DNA from: Pogonophryne albipinna
Taxonomy: Eukaryota > Chordata > Actinopteri > Perciformes > Artedidraconidae
Assembly (NCBI GenBank): GCA_028583405.1
Contig: JAPTMU010000153.1
Location: 224,756 to 288,755, forward strand
Direction: 5' to 3'
DNA length: 64,000 nucleotides
Shown here in pieces: positions 26,563 to 38,090 of the stretch. Under the pieces are notes generated by a model. The model made no database searches and was not told where the DNA came from. It worked only from the letters and a program-made list of their open reading frames with translations. Position 1 is the first letter of the stretch; each line of letters opens with the position of its first letter. The translations under genes were made by a program, and so were the position numbers.

Positions 26563-27235
26563 ACAAAATCACTTTTACATTACATTGCATTTAGCTGACG
26601 CTTTTATCCAGAGCGACTTACAATAAGTGCGTTCGACCAAGAAGACACAAACTTGAAGAAAACAGAATCATATAATCATCAGGTTTCATAGAGCCAAACA
26701 TTTCAAGTGCTACTCAACTGGCTTTAGGTAAGCCAGTCCTTTGTTAGTATATAAGTGCTTTGTTAATAGTTCTATTGCTCGAAGTGAAGTCGAAAGAGAT
26801 GAGTTTTCAGTCTGGAAGGTGTGTAAGCTATCTGCTGTCCTGATGTCAATGGGGAGCTCGTTCCACCATCTTGGAGCCAGGATAGCAAACCCACGTGTTT
26901 TTGCTGATGGGAACTTGGGTCCCCCTCGCAGCGAGGGTGCAGTGAGCCGTTTGGTTGATGCAGAGCGGAGTGCACGTGCTGGGGTGTACGGTTTAACCAT
27001 GTCCTGGATGTAGGAAGGGCCAGATCCATTCGCAGCATGGTACGCAAGTACCAGTGTCTTGAAGTGGATTCTAGCAGTTACTGGAAGCCAGTGGAGGGAG
27101 CGGAGGAGTGGAGTGGTGTGATGCACCATGCCACTTGGAGTACAGGAAGACAAAATGACTTATTTGTGTCTTGTTTTAACTTTTTGGTAAATCCTCCAAC
27201 TTTCCCAAACATCACATATATACATTAAGTTGGTT
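26563..27235 (-). mobile_element. Non-LTR LINE 3' fragment (right arm)
   Basis: Inverted counterpart of 5085-5735. It contains the LINE 3' end (CTTTTATCCAGAGCGACTTA on the plus strand at 26601-26620), preceded on the minus strand by the C-terminal coding tail at 26710-27153. It is truncated at its 5' end next to the TTAA element. Confidence 0.87.
26710..27153 (-). pseudogene. C-terminal remnant of a LINE reverse transcriptase polyprotein
   Basis: An open frame of 147 codons resembling the extreme C-terminus of LINE ORF2 proteins downstream of the reverse transcriptase. It has HWLPV at residues 21-25, a Tyr-Thr-Pro-Ala-Arg block at 56-60 and WWNELP at 96-101. The same order of blocks occurs in the L2 copy at 47421-48455. 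No catalytic motif is left, so it cannot encode an active enzyme. The first ATG is arbitrary because the reading frame enters from truncated upstream sequence. The left-arm copy is broken by frameshifts. It is a retrotransposon fossil, not a host gene. Confidence 0.85.
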
Positions 27236-27239
27236 TTAA

Positions 27240-29269
27240 CCTCTTAAGCCCGAGGGTCCCCCCAGTGGACCCCCCCCCACAGTTTTTTTACGAGACTATG
27301 TCTCAGGGCTTCTTAACATTTATGAAACTATTAATGTTCCATACCCTTTTAACGCTAAGAAACTCCGCTAACCGACAATGTGAACCATTTTTAGCTAAAA
27401 GAAACACAAGAGTAATACCAAGCCTTTGAATTAGCATGGAACGAAAAAATGCTAACTAATGCTAACGGATTTTGCACAGCACTCACGGTAGAAATGCCCT
27501 TATTACTTATCGTAACTGCACAAACAAGATATACGATTTAAAGCTGAGACTCCACAGATTCCAGACATATAATATCATCACTGTACGCCCGCGAATTGCG
27601 GAGCTATCAGCCAGAAAAGAGAAAGTAAACAACATCCGGTTTAAAAAATATTACAATAATTTCGTTTTACCTTTTTTGATTTGTGATCAAAAGTTGTGTT
27701 CACCGGAATAAAAACGCCGCTCAAGGTTAATCCAATGTCTTTGTGTCACGTAGAAATTTTGACTGATAATCCTTCATCATATTTATGGCAATATACTGGG
27801 TAGAAATGTTTGCCGTCCAGGCGTGCACTTTCAGATATGCTTTGTTCGCTTCTCTATTACGTCCGCTATGGTAATGTTTACGTTGATTTGGGAACTGCCC
27901 ATCGATTCTATTGGTTCTGATGGTTAAGAAAAAGGTGTAAATCACACGAATCGACCAATGGGTTCCAGAGATATGGTCCTGCGTAAAGTATAAAGAATGC
28001 CAGCCAGTTTAAGTACTTTACGCAGGCGGCTTCATTTATTGTTTACTACGTAACAGCAGGCATTACAGCAGAACCCAGAGCGCACGGAGCACAGAGCGGA
28101 CAGCAGATAACGGAATTGCAGTTTTATTGCTTATAGATTATCAGAACATTTCAAAGGGGACACAGCCACATTGGATATTAACCTATGGATTAACTACATC
28201 ATCGTTTTTATCGTTTTAATGCCATTGAAGACCAGTTTAGACCAAAGAGGAAGGTAAGCCGTTAGCCTAGCGCATGCTAGTACCTAACTCCACTTGTTTT
28301 GATGTACGTTTTTGTTGATAACGTCGCAAGTTTGTATATTTCAGTGTTGAGGTGGGCACCGTTAGATTCTGTGTCTTTACGATCAAAAACGATGTGTTGG
28401 ATGTGCAGCTAGGATAAGTAATAAGGGAGCTAGGATAAGTAATAAGGGAGCTAGGAGTGATTTTCGGTGCAGTAATAGGTTAGCATTTTTCGCTCGGGGC
28501 TAATTCAGATGCTCACTGTTAGCATTGTGGTTTTTTTGAAAAAATAAATGAAAAAGATCAGTTAAATGAGTTTTTTCCCGTTATATGGATATAAAATATT
28601 CATAGTTTATTAAATAGTAAGGTTCCTTAGACGTTGCAAATGACGCGATTTCGGTCCGTGGGGCCTATAAGTGCTATATAAATAAACTTGCCTTGCCTAA
28701 GAGGATAACAGAGTATGTTCTTATATTTTAATTTTATTTTTTATTTTTTTCACAACAGTTGTATTTGGATGGAATGAATACCTATAGTGAAAATTCAAAG
28801 TAATAAAATGATTTTTACAGTGAAAAAGTTCAAATGGAACTGATGGTTCCCAAATTACCCAGAGGTGAGTCCGCCTGGACTTTATTTTTCTAAACCTCTC
28901 TAAAAAGGTCAAATTTCACTTGTTTTGCATCAATCTTGATACAGGGTACTTATTATATGTTATAGTTTGGATTCCTAAAGCTTTTAGTCTACTAACCCAT
29001 CATTCAAGGGTGGTTTTTACTATAAGTAATGTTTTTTTTTTAGGCGGACATTAGAATTTACATGTTTTTACTATGTTCCATCTGAATTTACTTTAAAATA
29101 AAAACATCTATATTGATTCTGACACTTCTACATCCAACTCACAGATGTAACCTTGCTTTGAGAGAAAAGATGATTAATTTACCCCTTTTAGAAGTGAAGA
29201 TATAGTCTTTGTTGTGTTAGTGGCATTTTCAAGCCTGAAACCTGAAAAACAGGCTCAGGGCTTAAGAGG
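27240..29269. mobile_element. piggyBac-like TTAA-target DNA transposon (right arm copy)
   Basis: A 2030 bp inverted copy of 3035-5062, with TTAA at 27236-27239 and 29270-29273 and CCTCTTAAGCCC ends. It lacks the roughly 7 extra bases present near 3662 in the left copy and has a different number of A/T in homopolymers. No transposase frame. Confidence 0.85.
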
Positions 29270-29469
29270 TTAAAAGATGAATGCCATTCAGACGTGTATA
29301 CTGTCATCTGTTTGACACAATTAGTGTTCTTGTGCCGCTGCAGTGTGTTTTGCCCATGAGGATTTCTAAAGGCTATAATTGACTAGATGCTATGATTACA
29401 TTATCACAATTCCGCTCATGCATTTCAGCCGGGGGGGGTCCCGTGTGGATTATCTTATTATCATGTATT

Positions 29470-29935
29470 ATCTTTTCAATTTACACACGGCATCTATTGC
29501 ACGTCTGTCCGTCCTGGGAGAGGGATCCCTCCTCTGTTGCTCTCCCTGAGGTTTCTCCCATTTTCCCTTTAAACTGTGGGTTTTCTCTGGAAGTTTTTCC
29601 TTGTACGATGTGAGGGTCTAAGGACAGAGGGTCTAAGGATAGAGGGTCTGAGGATAGAGGGTCTAAGGACAGAGGGTCTAAGGACAGAGGGTCTGAGGAT
29701 AGAGGGTCTGAGGATAGAGGGTCTAAGGACAGAGGGTCTAAGGACAGAGGGTCTGAGGATAGAGGGTCTGAGGATAGAGGGTCTGAGGACAGAGGGTCTA
29801 AGGACAGAGGGTCTAAGGACAGAGGGTGTCGTATTGTCATACTGATATTCTGTACAAACTGTGTAGTCCACTGAGACAAATGTAACATTTGTGATATTGG
29901 GCTATAAATAAACATTGATTGATTGATTGATCCTA
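29470..29935 (+). mobile_element. Dispersed teleost repeat with internal 15 bp VNTR (right arm)
   Basis: Plus-oriented copy of the element at 2398-2840, ending in (GATT)n at about 29915-29930. The VNTR at 29613-29826 has 14 units of GGGTCTAAGGACAGA. The variants follow a four-unit rhythm (AAGGAC, AAGGAC, GAGGAT, GAGGAT), which indicates duplication of 60 bp blocks. Confidence 0.82.
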
Positions 29936-30102
29936 TGAATAGAGAAATGTGAACTGAAGCTCAGATGTCAAATATATATTGTACATGTGTGTTATATGTA
30001 TAATGTAACGTGTTTAATGAGCTGTTCTGTACAATGATTTCTGCACATCAAACGCACATCTCATCAGAATGTCTGCCTGTCAGAGGGGAGGTCTATTTAT
30101 AA

Positions 30103-30140
30103 CACACACACAAATGCAAGCACACACACACGCACACATA

Positions 30141-30177
<37 letters not shown>

Positions 30178-30345
30178 ACATGCAAGCACACACACACACA
30201 CATGCAAGCACACACACACACACACACATGCAAGCACACACACACACACACACACGCAAGCACACATACACACACACTTCAACATATACACACACACACG
30301 CAAGCACACATACACACACACTTCAACATACACACACACGCAAGC
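30103..30345. repeat. Compound (AC)n with GCAAGC punctuation
   Basis: Inverted counterpart of 1990-2225, with rearranged block number. Confidence 0.95.
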
Positions 30346-30413
30346 ACAATATGATCAAGTGCATTACACCAAATCACATTAATGCACCATGCCAAGAGTG
30401 ACGGGGTCAAGAG

Positions 30414-30567
<154 letters not shown>

Positions 30568-30852
30568 AGTGAAGGCTGTTCAGTAAACATGTCAGAGACA
30601 GAGAGAGTTTGCTATCTCTAATCACATAAATCATGTTTATTTGCTAAACACGTTTCAGTCACACGTCATTGTTGACAGAGAGGAATGTGCTTGTGTGTTT
30701 TGATTTAAAGTAAACAATATGTTTGCACTCTTAGATGTGTGTAAACATGTCAGCTTTTATTAGAACATAATAAATGAAGTACCACGTCTGTGTGGGGAAA
30801 AAATATCTATTTGTAGCTTTTATTGTCTTTATTTCCTCATTCACTATGTTAG

Positions 30853-31296
30853 ACACACACACCAACACACACACACACACACCAACACACACACACACAC
30901 ACCAACACACACACACACCAACACACACACACACCAACACACACCAACAGACACACACACCAACACACACACACACACACACACCAACACACACACACAC
31001 CAACACACACACACACACACAAGTACAAACACAAGTACACACACACTCACACACCAGGTACGAGAGAAAACAGGTCCCCGGGGAGTGTGTGTGAGTTTCA
31101 GGGTTTTGACAGGATTACAGCTGAAGGCCTTATTGAATTATTGATCAAAGATGAACGGCAACACACACACACACACGCACACACACACGCATACACACGC
31201 ACACTTCTCTTTGAAGACAAAAATGATGATACTTAAGAGCTTCTTATAGGAGGTGGGCGTGTTAAGATGTGTATGGGTGTGTACTACTACTATTAC

Positions 31297-31345
<49 letters not shown>

Positions 31346-31368
31346 ACTCACACACACAAAGAGCTCAC
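30853..31368. repeat. (AC)n microsatellite cluster, right arm
   Basis: Tracts at 30853-31062 (with CAACAC punctuation), 31160-31206 and 31297-31368. They match 1022-1537 in reverse, and the compound block pattern is conserved between arms. Confidence 0.96.
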
Positions 31369-31849
31369 ACACAGGTTTATTTTTTGACTGAGGGAACATT
31401 TTAAGCAACATTTAGAAAAGCAGGCAGCAGATGATTCGTTGAACTCTTCTCTTCGTCTGTTTGTCATGACGTTGTTCTTTCTCCAGGCGAATACTTTGAA
31501 TAAACATCAGATCCGTCTCCAGCTTCATGGTTTCCATTATCTGCTCACTGCATTAGCATCACAGCTGTCTGAACTGATCACTAGGGAAACATGAAGACCC
31601 ATTGACTTTAAATATACCATCTCTTCACCATGATAACACACTATGGGACAAAAGTGTTGACAGTGCACGAAACACTGTCCAACATGTGGGGACCAACTTC
31701 TACAGACAACCTAACGTCGATCGACCTCTGACCCCCGGCTTGCTCACAGCCTTAAAAAGTCACGGTGGTAATCTAAAAAATGTTTCTGAACTACAGCCAA
31801 CCCTGATGAACAGACTCACCTCTTCAGACCTGCTTTTAATCTGGAATTA

Positions 31850-31962
31850 ATGTTGTATTTTAAGTGTTTTTTTACCCTGAAAAGTGTCTTTGAGTTTCAG
31901 AAAAGCGCTCTATAAATAAAATGCATTTCAATTCAAAGGTTTAATTGTCATATGCACAAAAG
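31850..31962 (+). mobile_element. Possible LINE/SINE 3' tail fragment (right arm)
   Basis: Counterpart of 418-530, with GCGCTCTATAAATAAAATG in plus orientation. The preceding 31602-31850 is open but resembles no protein family I recognise. Confidence 0.4.
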
Positions 31963-32378
31963 CTACAGTGTAGAAATGGCAATGAAATGATTCTGACCTG
32001 AGCTTCTCCAACAATGCAACATATATTGTTTTTCTTACATGACTGACGGGGTTCTATTGTCCGTATGAAAACACTGGCCTAGTCGGTTGGGTTAATCTCC
32101 AAAACGTTAATAACAGCAGCAAAAATTTAAATAACGAACCAGCACAACTTAAACAAAATAAATAAATGTCCAAATCAAACCATCCATCACTCATCAGAGT
32201 AAACATGCTCTGGTGTTGCCTTCATTGCAACATTCTCCCGAGTCATCCTCCAGGGCCAAAACCGTCCATTTTGAACTCATAGCCCCTCCCACAGGCTTAC
32301 CGTCAACAGGTGACGCAATTAGGCCTACCTCAAACCACATTGTCAACATAAAAAAATCCGACCCAAACATAAACAGGT

Positions 32379-32465
32379 TAACCACCTCTTAACATAATCA
32401 TTTAACAAATGCACAATAAATAATAAATTGCATGGTTCCTTTTTAGGAAGAGAGCAGGAAACGTT

Positions 32466-32506
<41 letters not shown>

Positions 32507-32894
32507 TGTGTGTCAGCTGTCAGTGGCGGAGTCAGTCACTCATGTGATCCGCTCCGTCACAATGACATTTGACAGATTATCTACCGTGTGTTTGTTTATC
32601 CAGAAGCATCAACAGGTTGCTCTGGTATCAGGGTTAGCTCCACCCTCCACTGAGCAGCCTGGGAAGCGTCTGATGACATCACCCACCCGTGGAGAGGATT
32701 AGTCTCATATAGGTCTCACCCTCTGTCTCCGAGTCATTAGCCCCACAAGCTAATGACTCGAGTTGAGCTAATTACCCTGGCGGCGGCGTTCACAACGTGT
32801 TTCATCATCTGCGTCTGTAACGGACACTTCTTCATCCTCCATGCATGCAGCAAAATCATCCGTTACTGTTCGTTATCAACAACATCACTGAGGA
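32379..32894. other. Intergenic stretch beyond the right arm
   Basis: First sequence not matched within the window. It holds a (GT)n tract at 32467-32513 and no convincing gene. The short frames at 32469 and 32753 have no recognisable domain. Confidence 0.5.
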
Positions 32895-33111
32895 TGGATA
32901 CAGACCCAGGATGTTCACTGGGACTCTCTGAAGCTGCAGAAGATGTTTTGCACACTTTCATTTGTTTGCAAGCATATTATAAACTCATCTGCAACTTGTT
33001 GAGTGTTTGTACTTGAATGACTCTCCTACCCTATGATTACAACTACCCTTGTGACTGCATGTCCTCAAAAGAAGAGAAGATAGAAGGTATACTGCTACTA
33101 CTTAGGATGAA
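32895..33111 (+). repeat. Local tandem repeat, copy 1 of 3
   Basis: Begins CCCAGGATGTTCACTG. It shares AAGCTGCAGAAGATGTTTTG, TATTATAAACTCATCTGCA, TACAACTACCCTTGTGACTG and GAAGAGAAGATAGAAG-type words with copies 2 and 3. About 210 bp. Confidence 0.8.
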
Positions 33112-33113
33112 TA

Positions 33114-34116
33114 CACTGCAAACATTTTAAATCTTGCCAAGTATATTTGTCTAATTTCTAGTCAGAATATGTGACCTGCTCAATCGAAATCAGTCGCATT
33201 GACCCGAAGACACATTTTGAGTTGTATACACTGTTGGAAAGAGGAGATTCCTAGCTTTCTAATGATATCAGGATTGTTGTTGTTCTCCAAATATTAAGCG
33301 AAATATGTCACATTATATAATGACTGTCACCGAGTCATCATTTTGAGAAAAAGGCCTTCAAAGTCCGCTTGTAATTATGCCGAAGCTTCAAAGCTGTATT
33401 TATCATCTGAATTTGCCGAAACAAGTTTAATATTCTGAAAGCCAAGACTTTGTTTAATTGAAATCAGATGAAAACAAACTGTAACGGACCCTGCCGTGTT
33501 ATCTTACCATACGCGTACATTCATAATGTCAGCGGGAGGGAGGGGGGGCGGCGCTGCGGAAGAGCCGAGTGCGAGTGAGAGCTGTCTCTTCGTCCCTTTA
33601 CAAGCTTCAAACATGTATTTATGGAGTGATTTTGGAAATAAAAGTTTCATATTCTGAAAGCCAAGACTTTGTTTGTTTAAAATCAAACAAAACACCCGAA
33701 CCCCGAAAAAATTGTTTTTTACGTAAATCCACGTTTATTTTGAAATGAGACTTCCGACTGATTTCCATAAAGCGGGTCACATATGTCGTTGCACTTGATA
33801 TAAGACTTAATAACTTAAGTCTTGTTTTGAGAGAAGGCCTCTTGAGTCAAAGTCTGTTAAAAACATCTTATTTTATAGGAAAATCTCAATCTAACATCAG
33901 AAAACAGAAAATGTCTTAGAATTTCTGTTTTTTTTGGTAACCAATTCCCTGATTCTGGTCAAATATAGTTCAAAATAAGTTTTCCCAGCTAAACACAAGA
34001 CATCATTTATCTCAGTATCCCATCTTTACCTTAAGAAATCTTACCAAGCCATTTTGTACTTATTATTTGTTTTTATGATATATTGACTTGTTTTTGACGC
34101 AGCCTTTGTTCCAGTG
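33114..34116 (+). mobile_element. TA-target MITE (CACTG ends) with nested insertion
   Basis: Starts CACTGCAAACATTTT and ends CCTTTGTTCCAGTG, flanked by TA at 33112-33113 and 34117-34118, the Tc1/mariner-type target. After removing the nested 611 bp element it is about 392 bp, close to the 443 bp copy at 39223-39665. It has no coding capacity. It sits exactly at the junction between copies 1 and 2 of the local tandem repeat. Confidence 0.82.
33170..33780. mobile_element. Second TIR element nested in the MITE
   Basis: Ends are GTGACCTGCT on the left and AGCGGGTCAC on the right. The inverted repeat extends inward to GAAATCAGTCG on both sides. Other MITE copies read straight through TCAGAATATGTC, so the insertion is precise. 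The flanks are consistent with TA (or ATAT) duplication. Inside, ATATTCTGAAAGCCAAGACT occurs twice (about 33432 and 33649), a direct internal duplication. No transposase frame. Confidence 0.75.
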
Positions 34117-34118
34117 TA

Positions 34119-34331
34119 AATACCCAGGATGTTCACTGTGTGCCTCTCAGAAGCTGCAGAGTCTCTAATGTAGCTGAAGATGTTTTGAAGACATTTCTTT
34201 CTTTTTTACGAGTGTATTATAAACTCATCTGCAGCTCCTTTAGGGTTTTGGTTTATTTACTCTCCTTCCTTTACAACTACCCTCGTGACTGCATTTCATC
34301 AAAGTAGAGAACAGAAGACAGAAGTATTAGG
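34119..34331 (+). repeat. Local tandem repeat, copy 2 of 3
   Basis: CCCAGGATGTTCACTGTG start with the same word order as copy 1, plus a short internal insertion. Ends in GACAGAAGTATTAGG at the hAT insertion. Confidence 0.8.
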
Positions 34332-35143
34332 TAGGGATGTCCCGATCACCTTTTTTTGCTCCCGATCCCGATCATTTGAGTTTGACAATCTGCCGATACC
34401 GATTTTTCCCGATCCGATCTTTATGCAATGCATTAAGAGAAAAAAAAGGTAACAGATAACGGCTGGTCATCCAACGCGATGAGTGCAGCTCTTGGCTGTT
34501 GTGTTTTTGGCCTTTTCACTGTTCTGGGGCAGTTTCTCTTTCCTTTTAAAAGTCTCTGAAAGTGTCGGTTGTTTCAGTGCCGTTACCTGAGTGGCCGCTG
34601 TGTACTCGTCCTGTTGTTGTTGGTGTTTGTTTCTCAGGTGGCGTATTAGATTGGTCGTGTTGAACGTAGCTCTGTTCTTTCCACCACGCGGAACCTCCGC
34701 CTTGCAAACATTGCATCTGGCTGTTACACTGCCTTCGCTTTCAATTTTATAATACTTCCAAACTCCTGACATTTTCTCTGTCCCGAGTCCCGAGTCACCA
34801 GCTGAACGTAGCCTCTCGTTAGCTTGCTGCTACTATTAGACACTGCGCCCACTCTGTTGGCAGCTTTGAGAGAAATAAGCAACCAGGTCTGAAAACAAGC
34901 CCAAAAGAAGCAACACATACATGATGTTGTGTCATTTCAAACCAAAACTAAGGCCTCAGGATGACTTTAAGACGTGAACATGGTCATTTTTGTTTTGTAA
35001 CATTAAATAAAATAATAAAAATATTTTATTCAAAAAAAAAAAAAAAAAAAAATCCCGATCCCCGATTTTTTTTCTCCCGATCTTTTGAAAATCACGTGAT
35101 CGGCTCCGATCCCCGATCACGTGATCGGATCGGGACATCTCTA
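34332..35143 (-). mobile_element. hAT-type DNA transposon, internally deleted
   Basis: Terminal inverted repeats TAGGGATGTCCCGATC (left) and GATCGGGACATCTCTA (right), with extra GATC-rich subterminal words. The flanking 8-mers GTATTAGG and GTATCAGA match at 6 of 8 positions, a degraded 8 bp target duplication typical of hAT. It carries only a BED zinc-finger frame and no catalytic transposase domain. An A-run lies at 35032-35052. The element separates copies 2 and 3 of the local tandem repeat. Confidence 0.8.
34467..34772 (-). pseudogene. BED zinc-finger fragment of a hAT transposase
   Basis: A frame of 101 codons starting MSGVWKYYKI. It contains a BED-type finger: Cys20 and Cys23, a basic loop, then His45 and His50, with the aromatic W5/Y7-Y8 lead typical of the fold. 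BED fingers bind DNA at transposon ends, and host ZBED genes derive from them. The downstream part (QPTLSETFKRKE) resembles the linker after BED domains in ZBED-like transposases. The catalytic RNase H-like domain and dimerisation region are absent, so this is a truncated transposase start inside the 812 bp element. Domestication is possible but not supported here. Confidence 0.75.
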
Positions 35144-35345
35144 GTATCAGAGGGATGAATGAATACCCAGGATGTGAACTGTGTGACTCTCAGAAACTGC
35201 AGAAGACGTTTTGCAGCTCGTCTAGACGTCACAACAGATGATTGGTCGCTGTACTTATCCGCTTTAATGACTCTCCTACCCTCCGATTACCTTTACCCCT
35301 GGGATTGCATTTCCTCAGGAGGAGAGAATACAAGGTATAGTCTAA
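35144..35345 (+). repeat. Local tandem repeat, copy 3 of 3
   Basis: CCCAGGATGTGAACTGTGTG start, AAACTGCAGAAGACGTTTTG, ATGACTCTCCTACCCTCCGA and TTTCCTCAGGAGGAGAGAAT. It is more similar to copy 1 in its 3' half. The preceding GGGATGAATGAATA resembles the copy 1/2 junction, which supports a true tandem array. Confidence 0.78.
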
Positions 35346-36278
<933 letters not shown>

Positions 36279-36350
36279 CCCAGAGGTGAAAGAAATACTA
36301 ATATCTTGTACTTGAGTAAAAGTCAAAAGTAGAAGTACTCAGATCTCAAG

Positions 36351-36550
36351 GACGGTGGTGGCGAAGTCCATAGGGACTTGGCTTGGCAACTGGAAGGTCG
36401 CCAGTTCAAGTCCCGGAAAGACCAAGTGCTACCGAGGTGTCCCTGAGCAAGGCACCGTTCAAGGCACTGCTCCTAACACTAGGATGGGTCACATGCAGAG
36501 AAACCGTTTCGTTACATAGAACCTGTACTACGTCATGACAATAAGTTGAA
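36351..36550 (+). mobile_element. tRNA-derived SINE
   Basis: The head has an A-box-like TGGCGAAGTCC (36359-36369) and a B-box GTTCAAGTCC (36404-36413), the internal RNA polymerase III promoter of tRNA-derived SINEs. The body has the GTCCCTGAGCAAGGCAC block common in fish SINEs of the V-SINE type. The tail GACAATAAGTTGAATC ends near 36550. It interrupts the 33 bp minisatellite, which reads AGTAGAAGTACTCAGATC on both sides. About 200 bp, apparently full length or nearly so. Confidence 0.8.
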
Positions 36551-37530
36551 TCTTGTTCTTTAGTAAAAGTAGAAGTACTCAGATCTTGTACTTGAGTAAA
36601 AGTAGAAGTACTCAGATCTTGTTCTTGAGTAAAAGTAGAAGTACTCAGATCTTGTACTTGAGTAGAAGTACTCAGATCTTGTAGTAAAGTAGAAGTACTC
36701 AGATCTTGTACTTGAGTAAAAGTAGAAGTACTCAGATCTTGTTCTTGAGTAGAAGTAGAAGTACTCAGATCTTGTAGTAAAGTAGAAGTACTCAGATCTT
36801 GTACTTGAGTTAAAGTAGAAGTACTCAGATCTTGTTCTTGAGTAAAAGTAGAAGTACTCAGATCTTGTACTTGAGTAAAAGTAGAAGTACTCAGGTCTTG
36901 TACTTGAGTCCAAGTAGAAGTACTCAGATCTTGTACTTGAGTAAAAGTAGAAGTACTCAGATCTTGAGTAAAAGTAGAAGTACTCAGGTCTTGTACTTGA
37001 GTAAAAGTAGAAGTACTCAGATCTTGTACTTGAGTAGAAGTAGAAGTACTCAGATCTTGTAGTAAAGTAGAAGTACTCAGATCTTGTACTTGAGTTAAAG
37101 TAGAAGTACTCAGATCTTGTTCTTGAGTAAAAGTAGAAGTACTCAGATCTTGTTCTTGAGTAAAAGTAGAAGTACTCAGATCTTGTACTTGAGTAAAAGT
37201 AGAAGTACTCAGATCTTGTTCTTGAGTAAAAGTAGAAGTACTCAGATCTTGTACTTGAGTAGAAGTAGAAGTACTCAGATCTTGTAGTAAAGTAGAAGTA
37301 CTCAGATCTTGTACTTGAGTTAAAGTAGAAGTACTCAGATCTTGTTCTTGAGTAAAAGTAGAAGTACTCAGATCTTGTACTTGAGTAAAAGTAGAAGTAC
37401 TCAGGTCTTGTACTTGAGTCCAAGTAGAAGTACTCAGATCTTGTACTTGAGTAAAAGTAGAAGTACTCAGATCTTGAGTAAAAGTAGAAGTACTCAGGTC
37501 TTGTACTTGAGTAAAAGTAGAAGTACCAGA
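36551..37530. repeat. 33 bp minisatellite
   Basis: About 30 units of GTACTTGAGTAAAAGTAGAA followed by GTACTCAGATCTT, with shortened forms (GTAGTAAAG, ATCTTGAGTAAAAG) and marked variants (GAGTCCAAG, GAGTTAAAG, GTTCTTGAG). A 510 bp block (36832-37062) recurs almost exactly at 37342-37536. The period is 11 codons, so a 386-codon minus-strand frame (Ser-Thr-Ser-Thr-Phe-Thr-Gln repeats) stays open. I do not call it a gene. Confidence 0.95.
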
Positions 37531-37975
37531 GTGTAGGAATACTCTGTTACAGTAAAAGTCCTGCATTCAAAATGTTCCTCAAGTGAAAGTAGAAAAGTAT
37601 TCTCATCAAAATATAGTGAAAGACAGTAAAAGTAGTCGTTGTGCAGATTGGTCCATTTCAGAATAATATATATGATATGTTTTATAATGATTGATCATCA
37701 AAGTGTTCTCAAAGCTGGTGAAGGTGCAGCTAGTCTGAATGACTTTGTAGACTGCAGGGTAGCTTGTGGATTTACTCCAGGTGGAACTAAAGTCTGATTC
37801 AACACTTGATTATATTTCACATCATTCATCTGTGAAGTAACTAAAGGTATTAAATACAAGTAGTGGAGGAAAAGTACACAGAAGCACAACATGGAAATAC
37901 TCAAGTAAAGTACAAGTAACTCACAATTATACTTAAGTACTTGAGTTAATCTGCTTAGTTGCTCGAGTGTACAGC

Positions 37976-38090
37976 GTGTTGGAGTCTCAGCAGCGACAGA
38001 ACGCCTTTAGTTGTGGATACGGACCAGACTCTTGGTGTCAAAGCTGTTTCTGGATATAAATCAAACAACCCATACAGACGAAACGTCCTC
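37976..38090 (+). repeat. Segmental pair, 5' part, copy A
   Basis: GTTGGAGTCTCAGCAGCGAC, ACGCCTTTAG, GTGTCAAAGCTGTTTCTGGA and CAAACAACCC align with 40335-40465. The following 38091-38755 has no gene or repeat I recognise. Confidence 0.65.

Larger units (their letters stand above)
36283..37945. mobile_element. AAGTACTTGAGT-type dispersed element, inflated by a minisatellite
   Basis: The left end reads CCAGAGGTGAAAGAAATACT and the right end ACTTAAGTACTTGAGTTAAT. Both contain the ACTTGAG/CTCAAGT words of a dispersed fish element whose ends are partly self-complementary. The 37560-37945 part is ordinary non-coding sequence of the element. The centre is replaced by the 33 bp array and a SINE. The boundaries are approximate. 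Confidence 0.6.

Noticed and set aside
36351..36424. Functional tRNA gene
   Set aside because: A and B boxes are present but the cloverleaf is not maintained, and the sequence continues into a SINE body and tail.
36406..37566. A 386-codon Ser/Thr/Gln-rich frame resembling a mucin-like protein
   Set aside because: It translates the 33 bp minisatellite and runs through the SINE on the opposite strand. No signal peptide or gene structure.
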